Assembly (NCBI GenBank): GCA_020845495.1
Contig: JADLFM010000093.1
Coordinates: forward strand, 1-58,118
DNA length: 58,118 nucleotides
From: Chloroflexota bacterium
Lineage (GTDB): Bacteria > Chloroflexota > UBA6077 > JACCZL01
Reading direction: 5' to 3'
The notes under the pieces: model-generated
The model's input: the letters and a program-made list of their open reading frames with translations, nothing else
Databases searched by the model: none
What the model was told of the DNA's origin: nothing
Shown here: positions 6,159 to 15,607 of the stretch, piece by piece
Numbering within the stretch: position 1 is the stretch's first letter
Layout of the letters: every line of letters begins with the position of its first letter
Position numbers and translations under genes: made by a program

Positions 6159-9152
6159 ATGACCGTTCGATCCCGCGCTGGGCTCGCCGCCCGCGAAGTC
6201 CTGACCCTGCTGGGTATTCTGATCGTCGTCGGCGGCGTGGCGGCAGCGTTTGCATGGCCGTGGGCGCCGGAAGAGCCGGCGGGCGGTGACTTCCTCACGC
6301 GGTATGCGCCCGACCGCGATGGTAGCGCCCGCCTGATGGCCCGATACGGGCCGGACGGTCAGACGCAAGGCTGGCAATCCTCGAACACTCGGATCGTGCC
6401 AGGATTGCGCCTGTACACCGATATCCGTAAGGCCCCAAGCGATGCGATCATGGCGACCTACCAGCGGCAGGACGGCAGCCCGACTGACGGTGGGATCGAT
6501 CCCCGCCTGACTTCGGCACAGATTTCAGAGACACGGCTGGTGGAGCTTGCGGCCGATGGAACGACGACGGAGACCTGGCTCTACACCCTGCGTGACGACC
6601 GCGGCGAATTGCTGACCGGCCTCTACGCGCCCAGTTCCGACCGCGATATCGTCTTCACGCCCGCGCCGATGACCCTGCCAGCGCAGGCTGCCATCGGCGA
6701 TACCTGGAGCCAGGCGGGCACGTTCGGGGCCGCTCGGTACACCTGGGCAGGCAAACTCGTCGAGCACGGGCAGTACGACGGCCCGGCCGGTCAATTCGAC
6801 GATTGTATCCTGGTCGAAACGCGCTTCACGACTACCAACGATGCGGCGTCCACCGAGACGCTCACCCGAGATCGGCTCTGCGCCGAGCGCGGATTGATCG
6901 AATCCGAGACACTCGACCCGGCCACCGGTCAACTGACCCAACACACACTCACAGTCACCGCGAGCGGGGCGCTCGTCCACCCTGGCGCGGCGCCCCCGGA
7001 GCCTGCGCTCCTCGCCGCCGCGCCGGAGCCCGAAGCGCTCGACACCTGGAAGATGGCCCGCCTTGGACGGGCCCGTGCGACCGGCGACACCTCGGAAGCG
7101 ACGATCCAGCCGCTCTGGATTCCATCCGATCCGCCAGTCGTGCTTGCGGCCGGCTACCAGGGCGATCTCGTGGCCCTGGACCCCGGCGAACCGGGCGCCC
7201 CGCCCCGCTGGAGCTTCCATTCCGGCGGGACCGTCTTCGGCCAACCATCGTTCGACCCGGCGACCGGCCGGATCTTCTTCGGTTCGAGCGACAAGCGCGT
7301 CTACGCCGTGGATGCACGCGGCCTGTTCCTCTGGTCGTTCGAGACCGGCGATAACGTCTCGAGTCGCCCGCTCGTACATGCCGATCTGGCCATCGTCGGA
7401 AGTGAGGACGGCACGGTCTACGGTCTCGACGCAGCTACCGGCCGTCAGCGCTGGGCGTTCGACGCCGGTGCGCCGGTCGCCTCGTGGCCGGCCTCGGCTG
7501 GCCCGGTCGTCGTAGTGGGCACGGACGACGGCAACGTCATCGCTCTGGATCCTGTTAGCGGACGTGAGCGCTGGACCTACGCGGCGAGCGGCGCGGTCGA
7601 GGCACCCATCGTCGCCGACGGCGATCTCATTCTCGTCGCCAGCCGCGACGGCACCCTGGCCGCCCTCGACCAGTCAACCTGCACCCCGGACTGCTCGGCG
7701 TCCTGGGAGGTGAAGCCGGGCGGGGGACTGCGGACGGCGCCGATCATCGCGGCCGAGCAGGTGCTCGTCGTGGACGAAGACGGCGCTCTGATCGCTCTAG
7801 ACAAGGAGTCCGGCAAGCGGGAATGGTCGACCAGTGGGCCAACCTACGTCGGCGCGCCGATCCTCGTCGGAGATAGCGTGCTCGTGGCCACGTCGAGTGG
7901 CGGCGTCGATCGGATCGGCCTGGACGGGTTACGTCAGGGAGGCTGGACGGCGACCGAGTCGGCGACACTCGGCGAGGAGCCGTCGTTCCGGCTCGGGCCG
8001 GCCATTGGCGGTAGCAGCGCCTGGATCGCCGACACGAATGCGGTGGTACGGCGGATCGGTCCGCCGATGACCGATGCCGAGTCGTCCCTGGCGCTGTCCT
8101 GGCTCCTGACGACAACGCGTCCGCCCTTCAACTCGAATCAAGTCCGCCTGACGCCGGCCGAGTACGCCGGTGGCGCGCTCGTCGTCGACATTGGACGCAA
8201 CGTCAGCCTGCTCGACCCATCCACCGGCACCGGCCGCCATCTTGGGACGCTCCCGGGCGACGAGATGGTGAGTCAGGTCGTCGATCCGGTCGTCGTCGGC
8301 GACACATTGCTCGTCGTCGTCGGGCAGAAACTCCTGGCAGCGCACCTGCCGGACGTGAAGGTGCGCTGGCAGGCCGACTCCGACGGACAGACGATCCTGC
8401 CCCCCGTCGTGGACGGCGCCACCGTCTACTGGGTATCTGGCAAGGCTGGTAGCGGCACGCCGGGGAGCGGTGTCCTCCGAGCGCTCGACCTGGCAACTGG
8501 TGCGCTCCGCTGGCAGGCGCAGGTGGCGCCATCGCTCCAGGTCGGGCAGGCGGTGGTGAGCGGCGATACGGTGCTGCTGAGCACCCCACCCACCGCCTTC
8601 GACGCCCCTAGCGGGACCGTCCGCTGGCAGGCTACTACGGATCTCGGCGTCGTCGGCGGGCCGGTGCTCTCGCCGGACGGGGGTGTGCTCTACGTCACCG
8701 GCATTCGGCCAGGGAACGATGGCGGCACCGTGCTCGCCCTCGACGTAGCTACGGGCGCCGAACGCTGGCAGGCTGACCTGAAGGGTGCGGCGGGCACCCC
8801 GCTCGAGCGCCTCTGGCTCGAAGACGGTACGCTCGTGATCCCTGGCCTCGGCGGCGACGTCGTCGCGCTGGATGCCGCGACCGGCGCCGAGCGCTGGCAC
8901 TTCCATCCTCCGGTCAGCCGGCTCGGCGGCGTGACGGTCTCCGATGGCCGCGTCTGGCTGATGCTGGAAAACGCTCGGCTCTACGCCCTCGACCTCGACA
9001 GCGGGCAGCCGGTCGCGCGTTTCGCAGACCTGCAACTGAACCTGAACAGCCAGGGACTCAGCCAACGCCCGCTGCTACTCGGCCCCCGCTTGATCTTCCC
9101 GGCCGGGCTGGCCGTGCTCGGCCTCGACGCAACGGAGGCGCTCCCCCGGTGA
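6159..9152 (+). CDS. Membrane-anchored PQQ-type beta-propeller protein
   Basis: A 997-residue protein with a single N-terminal membrane helix (residues about 13-33) and a large domain likely outside the membrane. The first ~270 residues after the helix are not recognised. From about residue 310 it shows repeated blades of PQQ-like (pyrrolo-quinoline quinone-like) propeller type, with motifs such as GTVYGLDAATG followed by RWAFDAG, and ALDVATGAERWQ. Such domains usually serve as binding or scaffold propellers; quinone binding should not be assumed. A CTPDC cysteine pair is seen near residue 508-512. It follows the ABC exporter by 35 bp, and its TGA overlaps the GTG of the next gene (GTGA at 9149-9152), so the two are translationally coupled. 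RBS weak. Confidence 0.8.
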   Translation: MTVRSRAGLAAREVLTLLGILIVVGGVAAAFAWPWAPEEPAGGDFLTRYAPDRDGSARLMARYGPDGQTQGWQSSNTRIVPGLRLYTDIRKAPSDAIMATYQRQDGSPTDGGIDPRLTSAQISETRLVELAADGTTTETWLYTLRDDRGELLTGLYAPSSDRDIVFTPAPMTLPAQAAIGDTWSQAGTFGAARYTWAGKLVEHGQYDGPAGQFDDCILVETRFTTTNDAASTETLTRDRLCAERGLIESETLDPATGQLTQHTLTVTASGALVHPGAAPPEPALLAAAPEPEALDTWKMARLGRARATGDTSEATIQPLWIPSDPPVVLAAGYQGDLVALDPGEPGAPPRWSFHSGGTVFGQPSFDPATGRIFFGSSDKRVYAVDARGLFLWSFETGDNVSSRPLVHADLAIVGSEDGTVYGLDAATGRQRWAFDAGAPVASWPASAGPVVVVGTDDGNVIALDPVSGRERWTYAASGAVEAPIVADGDLILVASRDGTLAALDQSTCTPDCSASWEVKPGGGLRTAPIIAAEQVLVVDEDGALIALDKESGKREWSTSGPTYVGAPILVGDSVLVATSSGGVDRIGLDGLRQGGWTATESATLGEEPSFRLGPAIGGSSAWIADTNAVVRRIGPPMTDAESSLALSWLLTTTRPPFNSNQVRLTPAEYAGGALVVDIGRNVSLLDPSTGTGRHLGTLPGDEMVSQVVDPVVVGDTLLVVVGQKLLAAHLPDVKVRWQADSDGQTILPPVVDGATVYWVSGKAGSGTPGSGVLRALDLATGALRWQAQVAPSLQVGQAVVSGDTVLLSTPPTAFDAPSGTVRWQATTDLGVVGGPVLSPDGGVLYVTGIRPGNDGGTVLALDVATGAERWQADLKGAAGTPLERLWLEDGTLVIPGLGGDVVALDAATGAERWHFHPPVSRLGGVTVSDGRVWLMLENARLYALDLDSGQPVARFADLQLNLNSQGLSQRPLLLGPRLIFPAGLAVLGLDATEALPR

Positions 9153-11113
9153 CGACGCCGCCCATCCTGACGACCACTCATCCCCCGGAGCCGCCCCCAT
9201 CGTCGCTCCCGTCGCCGGGGCGCCCGTTGCCATTGGCGGCGGTGCGTGCATTCGCCCTGTTCCTCTGGTCGGTCACCTTCGACGCCGCTCGCGACTTCAT
9301 CTGGGCGGATCTGCGCGGCGGCATGCTCGACCTTCGCGGACTTGGCTCGTCGGTGCGGGCGCTGGTCTGGCTCGGCTTCGTGCTCCTCCTCCTGACGATG
9401 GGCGCGTTGCTCCAGTCTGACGTCTGGCGGCAGACCTTCGATTTGCTGCCGCTGACGCAAGGTATCCCCGGACGGGGACGGCTGGTGCCATCGGCGGTCG
9501 TGCCGGTCTCGTTCTTCCTGCTGACCCTGGCCTGGTCGTTCGTGCTGGCCGGCGCCCTCCGTGCCCACTGGGCGATCCGGTTGGCAACCTTGCTCCTGTA
9601 TATCGTCAACCTGATTGGCTCCGCCGATAGCCTGAGTGGCGCGAACGCGGCGGCGCTGCTGGCGAGCTTTGGAACGCTGCTCGGGGTATTGCTGGTCTTC
9701 TCGATCTTCCCCTGGCTCCGCGCGCGGCCGGCCCTGGAGTTCTTGTTGCTCTTCCTGCTCGTCTCGGCCAACTACCTGGTCGCCCAGAGCGCGGGGATGG
9801 CGACCTGGCGAGCGAGCGGCATGCCGATGGTCGTGATGCGCCTGAGCTTCGATATGGTCGGGCTGGGCATCCTGATCGCACCGCTGCTGCTCGCGGTCGG
9901 CATGGGCGTCGCAGCCTTCGCCTACCAGGCGGCTGGCTGGACGATGGCGATCGTGGAAGATCGCCTGCCGGGCTGGGTGCCGTTCGCCATACTCGGGCCG
10001 TTCCTTGGCTGGCGGCTCTGGGAGGTGGTCCGGGACGCGCTCGAGCGCTTCGACAATGCCCCGCCCGAGGCCGAACTGCTAGCCTACGGCACCGCCATGA
10101 CCATCCCGCTGCTGGTGTCCGCCGGCTGGTTGCTGGTCCAGGTGGTAACACGGACACGCCGAGCCACGGCCGGCACGCCCGTCGATCCGGACGCGCCCGT
10201 TGATCCGGACGCGGTTGCCACGAGCGCCGACCAGTTGGCGTTTCCGATGATCGTCATCTACAGCCTCCCCTTCCTCACCGTCGTCATCCTGTCGGGCGTG
10301 GCGCTGGCGACCATGGTCGCGGCCCTGCTCGTCCGCGATCTCATCTTCGTGCAAGATGCGCTGATGGGCGTGATGGCGTCACTCGGGAAAAGTGATACCC
10401 AGTTCGCCTGGAACATCTCGGTCACCGTGGCGGTGCTGGCCGTAGGATTCTGGCTGGCGTGGCGGGGCCGGCGAGCACCCGCGCTCTACCTGCTCGTCTT
10501 CGGTCTGCTCGACGCGCGGGCGCGATTGATGGGGGCAGGCCGGCCATTGGAGTTTCTGAGCGCTCAGGCGGCACCGGGCAATCGAGTCGACTTCTGGTGG
10601 ACGCTGCTGTTCGGGGCGCTCGCGCTCGGCTGGCTCGTCACCCGCCGCCTTAGCCCCGAGCGGGCGCAAGCACTCCTGCTCGTGACGCTGATGACCTTCC
10701 TGCTCGATCAGACCGACTTCATCTCCAACCGCTTCAGCCTGTTCGTGGGGTCTGGTGGCCTGGGCTTCGTCGCCTTCGGCATCGTCTGGGATGCGCTGAC
10801 CATCGGCGCCTGGGCGAACGTCGGTACGCCGTCTCTGCCACGAGTGAGCCGAATTTTCCTGTACCTCGGCTACGTCCTGCTGACAGTCACCGTCATCAAC
10901 TGGGCGCAGGCCACCCACGACCTGGGCTCGGTAGCGCGCTTCACCGGCGACACCAGCCTGGTGGGTCTGGACCGCTTCGGAAAGCCGCTGCTGTACACCA
11001 TCTTCGTGATGACGCTCGTCAGAGTGCTGCGGGGTGCGCCGGATGACGTAGCACCGGAGGCGGTTTCGGTCGCGCCCACCGATGCTCTCGCCGAGCAGCG
11101 TTCTGCCACCTAA
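9149..11113 (+). CDS. Polytopic membrane protein, function unknown
   Basis: A 654-residue protein made largely of hydrophobic segments, with a dozen or more likely membrane helices. Its cytosol-like N-terminus is Pro-rich, and a hydrophilic linker holds a short duplicated VDPDAP motif at about residues 345-355. I recognise no family motif. GTG 9149 overlaps the stop of the propeller gene, which argues that the two proteins work together, for example as a membrane complex with the propeller outside. It belongs to the run of same-strand genes starting with the two-cysteine peptide. Confidence 0.75.
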   Translation: MTTPPILTTTHPPEPPPSSLPSPGRPLPLAAVRAFALFLWSVTFDAARDFIWADLRGGMLDLRGLGSSVRALVWLGFVLLLLTMGALLQSDVWRQTFDLLPLTQGIPGRGRLVPSAVVPVSFFLLTLAWSFVLAGALRAHWAIRLATLLLYIVNLIGSADSLSGANAAALLASFGTLLGVLLVFSIFPWLRARPALEFLLLFLLVSANYLVAQSAGMATWRASGMPMVVMRLSFDMVGLGILIAPLLLAVGMGVAAFAYQAAGWTMAIVEDRLPGWVPFAILGPFLGWRLWEVVRDALERFDNAPPEAELLAYGTAMTIPLLVSAGWLLVQVVTRTRRATAGTPVDPDAPVDPDAVATSADQLAFPMIVIYSLPFLTVVILSGVALATMVAALLVRDLIFVQDALMGVMASLGKSDTQFAWNISVTVAVLAVGFWLAWRGRRAPALYLLVFGLLDARARLMGAGRPLEFLSAQAAPGNRVDFWWTLLFGALALGWLVTRRLSPERAQALLLVTLMTFLLDQTDFISNRFSLFVGSGGLGFVAFGIVWDALTIGAWANVGTPSLPRVSRIFLYLGYVLLTVTVINWAQATHDLGSVARFTGDTSLVGLDRFGKPLLYTIFVMTLVRVLRGAPDDVAPEAVSVAPTDALAEQRSAT

Positions 11114-11168
11114 TCGGCCGCATGGCCGCTACGCCGCCTGACCTGGACATCTTGCCCGGAGGAACACG

Positions 11169-11783
11169 ATGTTCGACCTGTACGGCCCGCCCCGCGCGCA
11201 ACTCGCCCGGCTGCTCAAGGAATACAACGAGTACCCGGAGCGACAGGACGAGGTTAAGGCCGAGATCTATCGCCAGTTCACACGCAAGGTTGCGCTGATG
11301 AACATCGATAGCTGTGGCTTCTCGCGCGGCGTCCAGCAGCACGGCATTGTGCACTCCCTGGCGCTCCTCGAACGGCTCGGGCGCGTGGTGGTACCGCTGT
11401 TCGAGGCCCACGGCGGCCGGCTGCTCCGCACGGACGCCGATAACTTCTTCGCGGTCTTCCCGGATACCGCCTCGGCGGTGCGCTGCGCCGCCGAGATCCA
11501 ACACAACGTCAGGGTCGCAAACGACCCGCTCCCGGCCGCCCAGGAGTTGTACGTCGCGATCGGCATCGGCTACGGCGATGCTCTACTGGTGGGCGAGGAC
11601 GACGTCTACGGCGACGAAATGAATCTGGCCTGCAAGCTCGGCGAGGATCTGGCCGATCGGGGCGAGGTACTGCTGACGGCAGCCGCGCGCCAATCTCTCG
11701 GAGACACGCAGGAGTGGCAGTTCGAGGACTATCCGCTGCGCCTCTCGGGCCTGGAGCTCCCGGCCTTCAGGCTGGTCCTCTGA
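11169..11783 (+). CDS. Class III adenylate/guanylate cyclase-like protein
   Basis: A 204-residue protein that is almost entirely one cyclase homology domain. The two metal-binding aspartates are present (D47 in MNIDSCGFS, D91 in RTDADNFFAVF). The MNLA element (N152) is kept, but the Arg normally found four residues later to stabilise the transition state is Lys (K156). The Lys that usually selects the nucleotide base is replaced by Arg (R87). Activity is therefore uncertain; it may be a weak cyclase or a nucleotide sensor. ATG 11169 has GGAGG at about 6 nt. Last gene of the plus-strand locus, 55 bp after the membrane protein, perhaps its signalling output. Confidence 0.8.
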   Translation: MFDLYGPPRAQLARLLKEYNEYPERQDEVKAEIYRQFTRKVALMNIDSCGFSRGVQQHGIVHSLALLERLGRVVVPLFEAHGGRLLRTDADNFFAVFPDTASAVRCAAEIQHNVRVANDPLPAAQELYVAIGIGYGDALLVGEDDVYGDEMNLACKLGEDLADRGEVLLTAAARQSLGDTQEWQFEDYPLRLSGLELPAFRLVL

Positions 11784-12092
11784 CGAATCGTCGCCCGTGG
11801 ACGTGTCGCCTGTGGGCGCGTCGCCCCTTCAGCCTGGAATTCCAGCGCCCGACCGCCGCTCCTGCACGCGGATCGCCGCCCCGCCCCCCGCTTCATATAG
11901 CAAGCCGCCGTTTCCACATACAAGACCCCTCACACGACGAAGCCGGGCCATGAGGCGGTCCTCCCGGCCCCGCACGCGGGAAGGAGGCGAGAACGGGCCG
12001 GGCTGAGCGCGGGCGGGCTGGGCGCGGGCGAAAGACCGTGGGCGCGGGGTAGCGGCTGGCGTCGGGCGCGGGTGAAAGGCCGTGGACGCGAG
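11784..12092. other. Convergent intergenic region
   Basis: No gene seen. It separates the plus-strand locus ending at 11783 from the minus-strand oxidoreductase ending at 12093. It contains the first copy of a 42-bp imperfect repeat (12021-12062) whose second copy (12065-12106) overlaps the 3' end of the oxidoreductase gene. I see no clean terminator. Confidence 0.5.
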
Positions 12093-12106
12093 TTAGCGGC
12101 TGGCGT
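12021..12106. repeat. Imperfect 42-bp tandem duplication at a gene 3' end
   Basis: Copies at 12021-12062 and 12065-12106 share GGCGCGGG(C/T)GAAAG and TAGCGGCTGGCGT with about five differences. The second copy contains the stop codon and last codons of the minus-strand oxidoreductase gene, so the first looks like a local duplication of that 3' end. Confidence 0.75.
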
Positions 12107-12872
12107 TCGCGCGGTCCCGCCACGCGAGAAGTTGTTCGATCTGCGACGTGTCCCAGGGCGCATCCCAACCGTAGATCAGGTCCGTCGCGCCGGCCGTGAC
12201 GTAGTCGTCGAGGGCGTCGAAGTGCTCGGGGCGGGCCGCGCAGGCGCGCCGGATCGCCGAGGGCTCCCGCCCGACCTTCTGGCACCAGTCGTTCAGAATC
12301 TCGTTCTTGCGCGACCAGTCGGCCGGCGCGCCGGCGGCGTGCCAGATGTCGGCGTGCTGCGCGGCGATCCGCAGCGTCACCTTTTCACCGCCCCCACCGA
12401 TCAGGATCGGGATCGTGCCGTTGACGGGCGGCGGGACGTCCTTTTTCCAGCGCGCCTCGAGGATCTCGATGCCGCGCTCCAGCGTGCGCAGGCGCTCGCC
12501 GGGTGTCCCGAAGTCGTAGTCGAACTCATCGTAGTCGCGCTTGAACCAGCCAGCGCCCAACCCGAGGATGAATCGGCCGCCCATGATGTGATCGAGCGTC
12601 CTGGCCATCCCCGAGAGCAGGGCCGGGTTGCGATAGCTCATCGACATAACCAGACAACTGACGATCGCATGCTTCGTCTGTGCGCCGAGCGCCGCTTGCA
12701 GGGTCCAGGACTCGAAGTGAGGCCCATTCGAGTCGCCCCACAACGGGAAGAAATGATCCCAGGTCATGATGATGTCGACGCCCATGTCGTCGAGCTGGAG
12801 CCACGCCTGCCGGTATGCCTCGTAGGTGGAGTGCTGAGGGCGTACCTGGACGCCAATCCGGATCTGGGTCAT
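12093..12872 (-). CDS. LLM-class (luciferase-like) F420-dependent-type oxidoreductase
   Basis: A 259-residue TIM-barrel protein of the bacterial luciferase-like family. Typical elements are the start RIGVQVRPQ, the strand-loop TWDHFFPLWG near residue 37, the SMSYRNPALL segment, GGRFILGLGAGW near 97 and ILIGGGGEK near 156. Such proteins use F420 or FMN; F420 is likely since another F420/PPOX-type enzyme lies at 29923. At 259 residues it is short compared with the usual 290-330. ATG 12872 has AAGGAG at about 6 nt. Stand-alone gene; substrate unknown. Confidence 0.85.
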   Translation of the reverse strand: MTQIRIGVQVRPQHSTYEAYRQAWLQLDDMGVDIIMTWDHFFPLWGDSNGPHFESWTLQAALGAQTKHAIVSCLVMSMSYRNPALLSGMARTLDHIMGGRFILGLGAGWFKRDYDEFDYDFGTPGERLRTLERGIEILEARWKKDVPPPVNGTIPILIGGGGEKVTLRIAAQHADIWHAAGAPADWSRKNEILNDWCQKVGREPSAIRRACAARPEHFDALDDYVTAGATDLIYGWDAPWDTSQIEQLLAWRDRANASR

Positions 12873-13141
12873 ACACGCTCCTTGCCTTGCATGCTGGTAG
12901 TCTGGAACACGCTGGTTGCCCAGAGTATGGGGCGACTTCGGAGGCGAGATCGGGCTCGGCCGACTGCCAGAATGTGCGGACTGATACCCAACGGCATCTG
13001 CTCCGGCTCGGTGGCGTCGGGCGTGCTTACACGAAGAGACGCACGTATGCCCCCAGAGATGACCGCGCCACCCCCCCCTTGCGAGTGAGGCGGCACGGGA
13101 GCACCGGAACCACGAGCGGGTATCGGTCCGAAGACGGGTAA

Positions 13142-15400
13142 CTACGACTTGAAGTAGTACGTGGACGGGTGGCTCGCGCCGGGATGCCGGGCCGAGCGTA
13201 CCTGGCTCAGCCGATCGGGAACGTTGCCCATGACGTCGCGGACGACCCGGACTCCGAGGTTCGCGGAGGCCAGGCCGACCGTGCCAATGCCCCAGACCTG
13301 ATCGATCGCGATTCGCCAGATCTCCTTGCAGACCTCGTCGCGCTCCTTGGCTGGCAGGCCGCCCAGCGAACGGTACAGGTCGAACACCTTCAGAATCTGG
13401 GGATCGGTCGGCGCCATGCCCTGCTGGCCGTTCGAGGAGTACCAGCGGCCGAAGAACGGCCCCAGCCCCGAGTCGGGTGTGGCCGGGATGACCGCCGTCG
13501 GCTGAGTAGCGAGCGATCCGACGGTGCTGGCGTCGCGGATCGAGATCATCAACTCGTTGTTGGCGGTCATCCGCTCCATCAGGCTGCGCTCGAGCTCCTT
13601 GACGTCACCCTGGATACCGGCCTGCTTCCAGTGCTGAGCGATCATCTGGCAGACGGCTGTCTGGTCCATCCAGGCCGCCTGGATCGTCGTCATCTCGATG
13701 CGCAGCCGCTGGCCGTTGTCAGTGCGGACCCGGTACCCCTCGGAATCCTTCTTGGTCAGCCCGATCTTGTCCAGCAGCTCGTTAGCCTGCTTCAGGTCGA
13801 AGGTGGCCCACTTCGTGCGCCACTCGGGGCCAGGATTGTGCGGGTGGCTCTCGTCGACCACCGGCGAGCCGGGCGTACCGGTGCCGAGCCAGAACGCCTC
13901 GTTGAGTTGATCGCGGTCGATCGCGATCGAGAGCGCACGCCGGAAGTCGGCGTTGCGGATCCACTTGGCGATCTCGGGGTCCGCCTCGTAGCTCTGGTTG
14001 ACGTAGAGCTGAACCTCGGCGCCATAGTCGCCCGTGTCGAGGTGGACCTTGTACCCCTGCTTGGGGGCGTTCTCCAGGTACACCGGCAGCATCTGGATCA
14101 TCTCGTGCCGGCCCTGGATGTCGAACTCGCCGGCGATGGCGTGCAAGTTGAGCACCTGGAGGTTCTCGTTCAGCGCCATCGCGATCTTGTCGATGTACGG
14201 AAGCTGGTTACCCTCGGTATCGACCGACCAGTAGTACGGGTTCCGCTCCAGCGTCCAGGATGGCGTGTTGATCGGCGAAACGGTCCGCCAGGGGGTCAGC
14301 ACGGGCACCTCGGGATTGAGTGCCCAGTCGTTCTTGAACTTCATCAAGCTGACCCAACTGTCGAACTTGGCGTCCGCGGTGATCTTGTCCAGTTGCTCCT
14401 TGGGGACGTATTTCGCGTGGAACTGCTTCAGGTAGTGGGCCGGGGCGATCAATCCCATGAAGGTGTTGCCGGCGGTCGCGTGGCCGTTACCGACCGGGGT
14501 GTTACCGGACAGGTGCTCCTCGAAGAGGTAGTAGGGGTCCGGGAACTTGAAGGCAACGGTGAAGTCGTCCACCTTCTCGATCGTGCCAGGCTTGCCGTTG
14601 ATGAACATGCCGAGCGTCGGGACCGGGTTGAGATCCTTGTTCTGGTACAGGTCTTCGAACCAGAAGATGATGTCGTCGGCGGTGAACGGATGGCCGTCGG
14701 ACCACTTCGTGCCCTTGCGCAGTTTCGCGGTCAGGACGCGCCCGCCGTCGCTCCATTCCCAGGACGTCGCGAGGCTCGGTACCAGGGTGTTGCCGGTGTA
14801 GTCGCGAAAGATCAGCTTGTCGACGGAGACGATGCGCTGGCCGTTCTCGCGGTCGGCCGGGCCGGTGAAGGCCCGCCGCCAGGTACCGCCGTACTTTCCG
14901 ATCTGATGGAGCGGCTTGACGACCAGTGGCTGTTCGGGGAGCCGCTCCGCCACCGGCGGGAGCTTGCCGGCCTTGACCAGATCGGCCAGCATCGGCGCCT
15001 CGGCGCGCTTCGTCGGGAGCTTCGCCGGATCGACGATGATCTCTGGCCCTTCGAGCTTGCCGATCAACTGCTTGCCCGGCTTTTCGGCACCGCTGGCGGC
15101 CGGCTTCGCTTCGGGCTTCGCTGCCACGGCGGTCGGCTTGGCGGCGGCTGGCGCGGTGGTCGGCGCAGCGGTCGGCTTGGCTGCCGCCGGGGCCGCCGGA
15201 GCCGTGGTTGGCTGGGCGGCAGGCTTGGCCGCCGGCTGGGCGGTTGGCTGAGCGGCCGGTTGGCTCGCCGGTTTCGGCGCCTCAGTCGGCTTGGCGGCCG
15301 GCGTGGACGGTGCGCAAGCGGCTAGTAAGGCCGCTCCAGTCACACCAAGCTGAAGACCGATGAACGAGCGTCGTGTCAGAACCCGTCGCTGGTACACCAC
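13142..15400 (-). CDS. Extracellular solute-binding protein, family 5 (peptide-type), lipoprotein
   Basis: A 752-residue binding lipoprotein. The N-terminus carries TRRSFIG followed by a hydrophobic stretch and lipobox LLAAC (C29), then about 80 residues of Ala/Pro/Lys/Thr linker, then a family 5 domain (GTWRRAF, FTADDIIFWFEDL, RNPYYW). GTG 15400 is preferred because AGGGAG lies 6 nt before it; an in-frame GTG at 15421 is an alternative. Family 5 proteins normally feed DppB/DppC permeases, yet the genes upstream on this strand are MalF/MalG-type sugar permeases. It may belong to that operon (about 200-bp gap) and carry an oligosaccharide, or be an orphan that docks to a permease elsewhere. 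Confidence 0.9.
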   Translation of the reverse strand: MVYQRRVLTRRSFIGLQLGVTGAALLAACAPSTPAAKPTEAPKPASQPAAQPTAQPAAKPAAQPTTAPAAPAAAKPTAAPTTAPAAAKPTAVAAKPEAKPAASGAEKPGKQLIGKLEGPEIIVDPAKLPTKRAEAPMLADLVKAGKLPPVAERLPEQPLVVKPLHQIGKYGGTWRRAFTGPADRENGQRIVSVDKLIFRDYTGNTLVPSLATSWEWSDGGRVLTAKLRKGTKWSDGHPFTADDIIFWFEDLYQNKDLNPVPTLGMFINGKPGTIEKVDDFTVAFKFPDPYYLFEEHLSGNTPVGNGHATAGNTFMGLIAPAHYLKQFHAKYVPKEQLDKITADAKFDSWVSLMKFKNDWALNPEVPVLTPWRTVSPINTPSWTLERNPYYWSVDTEGNQLPYIDKIAMALNENLQVLNLHAIAGEFDIQGRHEMIQMLPVYLENAPKQGYKVHLDTGDYGAEVQLYVNQSYEADPEIAKWIRNADFRRALSIAIDRDQLNEAFWLGTGTPGSPVVDESHPHNPGPEWRTKWATFDLKQANELLDKIGLTKKDSEGYRVRTDNGQRLRIEMTTIQAAWMDQTAVCQMIAQHWKQAGIQGDVKELERSLMERMTANNELMISIRDASTVGSLATQPTAVIPATPDSGLGPFFGRWYSSNGQQGMAPTDPQILKVFDLYRSLGGLPAKERDEVCKEIWRIAIDQVWGIGTVGLASANLGVRVVRDVMGNVPDRLSQVRSARHPGASHPSTYYFKS

Positions 15401-15607
15401 GCTGTACTCCCTATCTGGCACCCTTGCCCGGTGGGGATGTAGCCGGGTCCCAGGGTAGGCCCGGCTGCTCGAAGCCAGTCGCTCGATCGTGCACGACGCG
15501 GAGACGGGAACCCGGCTGCCACGCCGGTCTTGATGCAGCAGTCAAGCAGCATCCACCCCGGGGTGCGCAGCGGCCGGGGCAGCCCGCTCGCCGCTCGCGC
15601 CCCTAGT

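Noticed and set aside
13169..15325. A 718-residue open frame on the plus strand opposite the family 5 binding protein
   Set aside because: It is antisense to a clear lipoprotein gene; long antisense frames are expected at this GC content and the product shows no domain.
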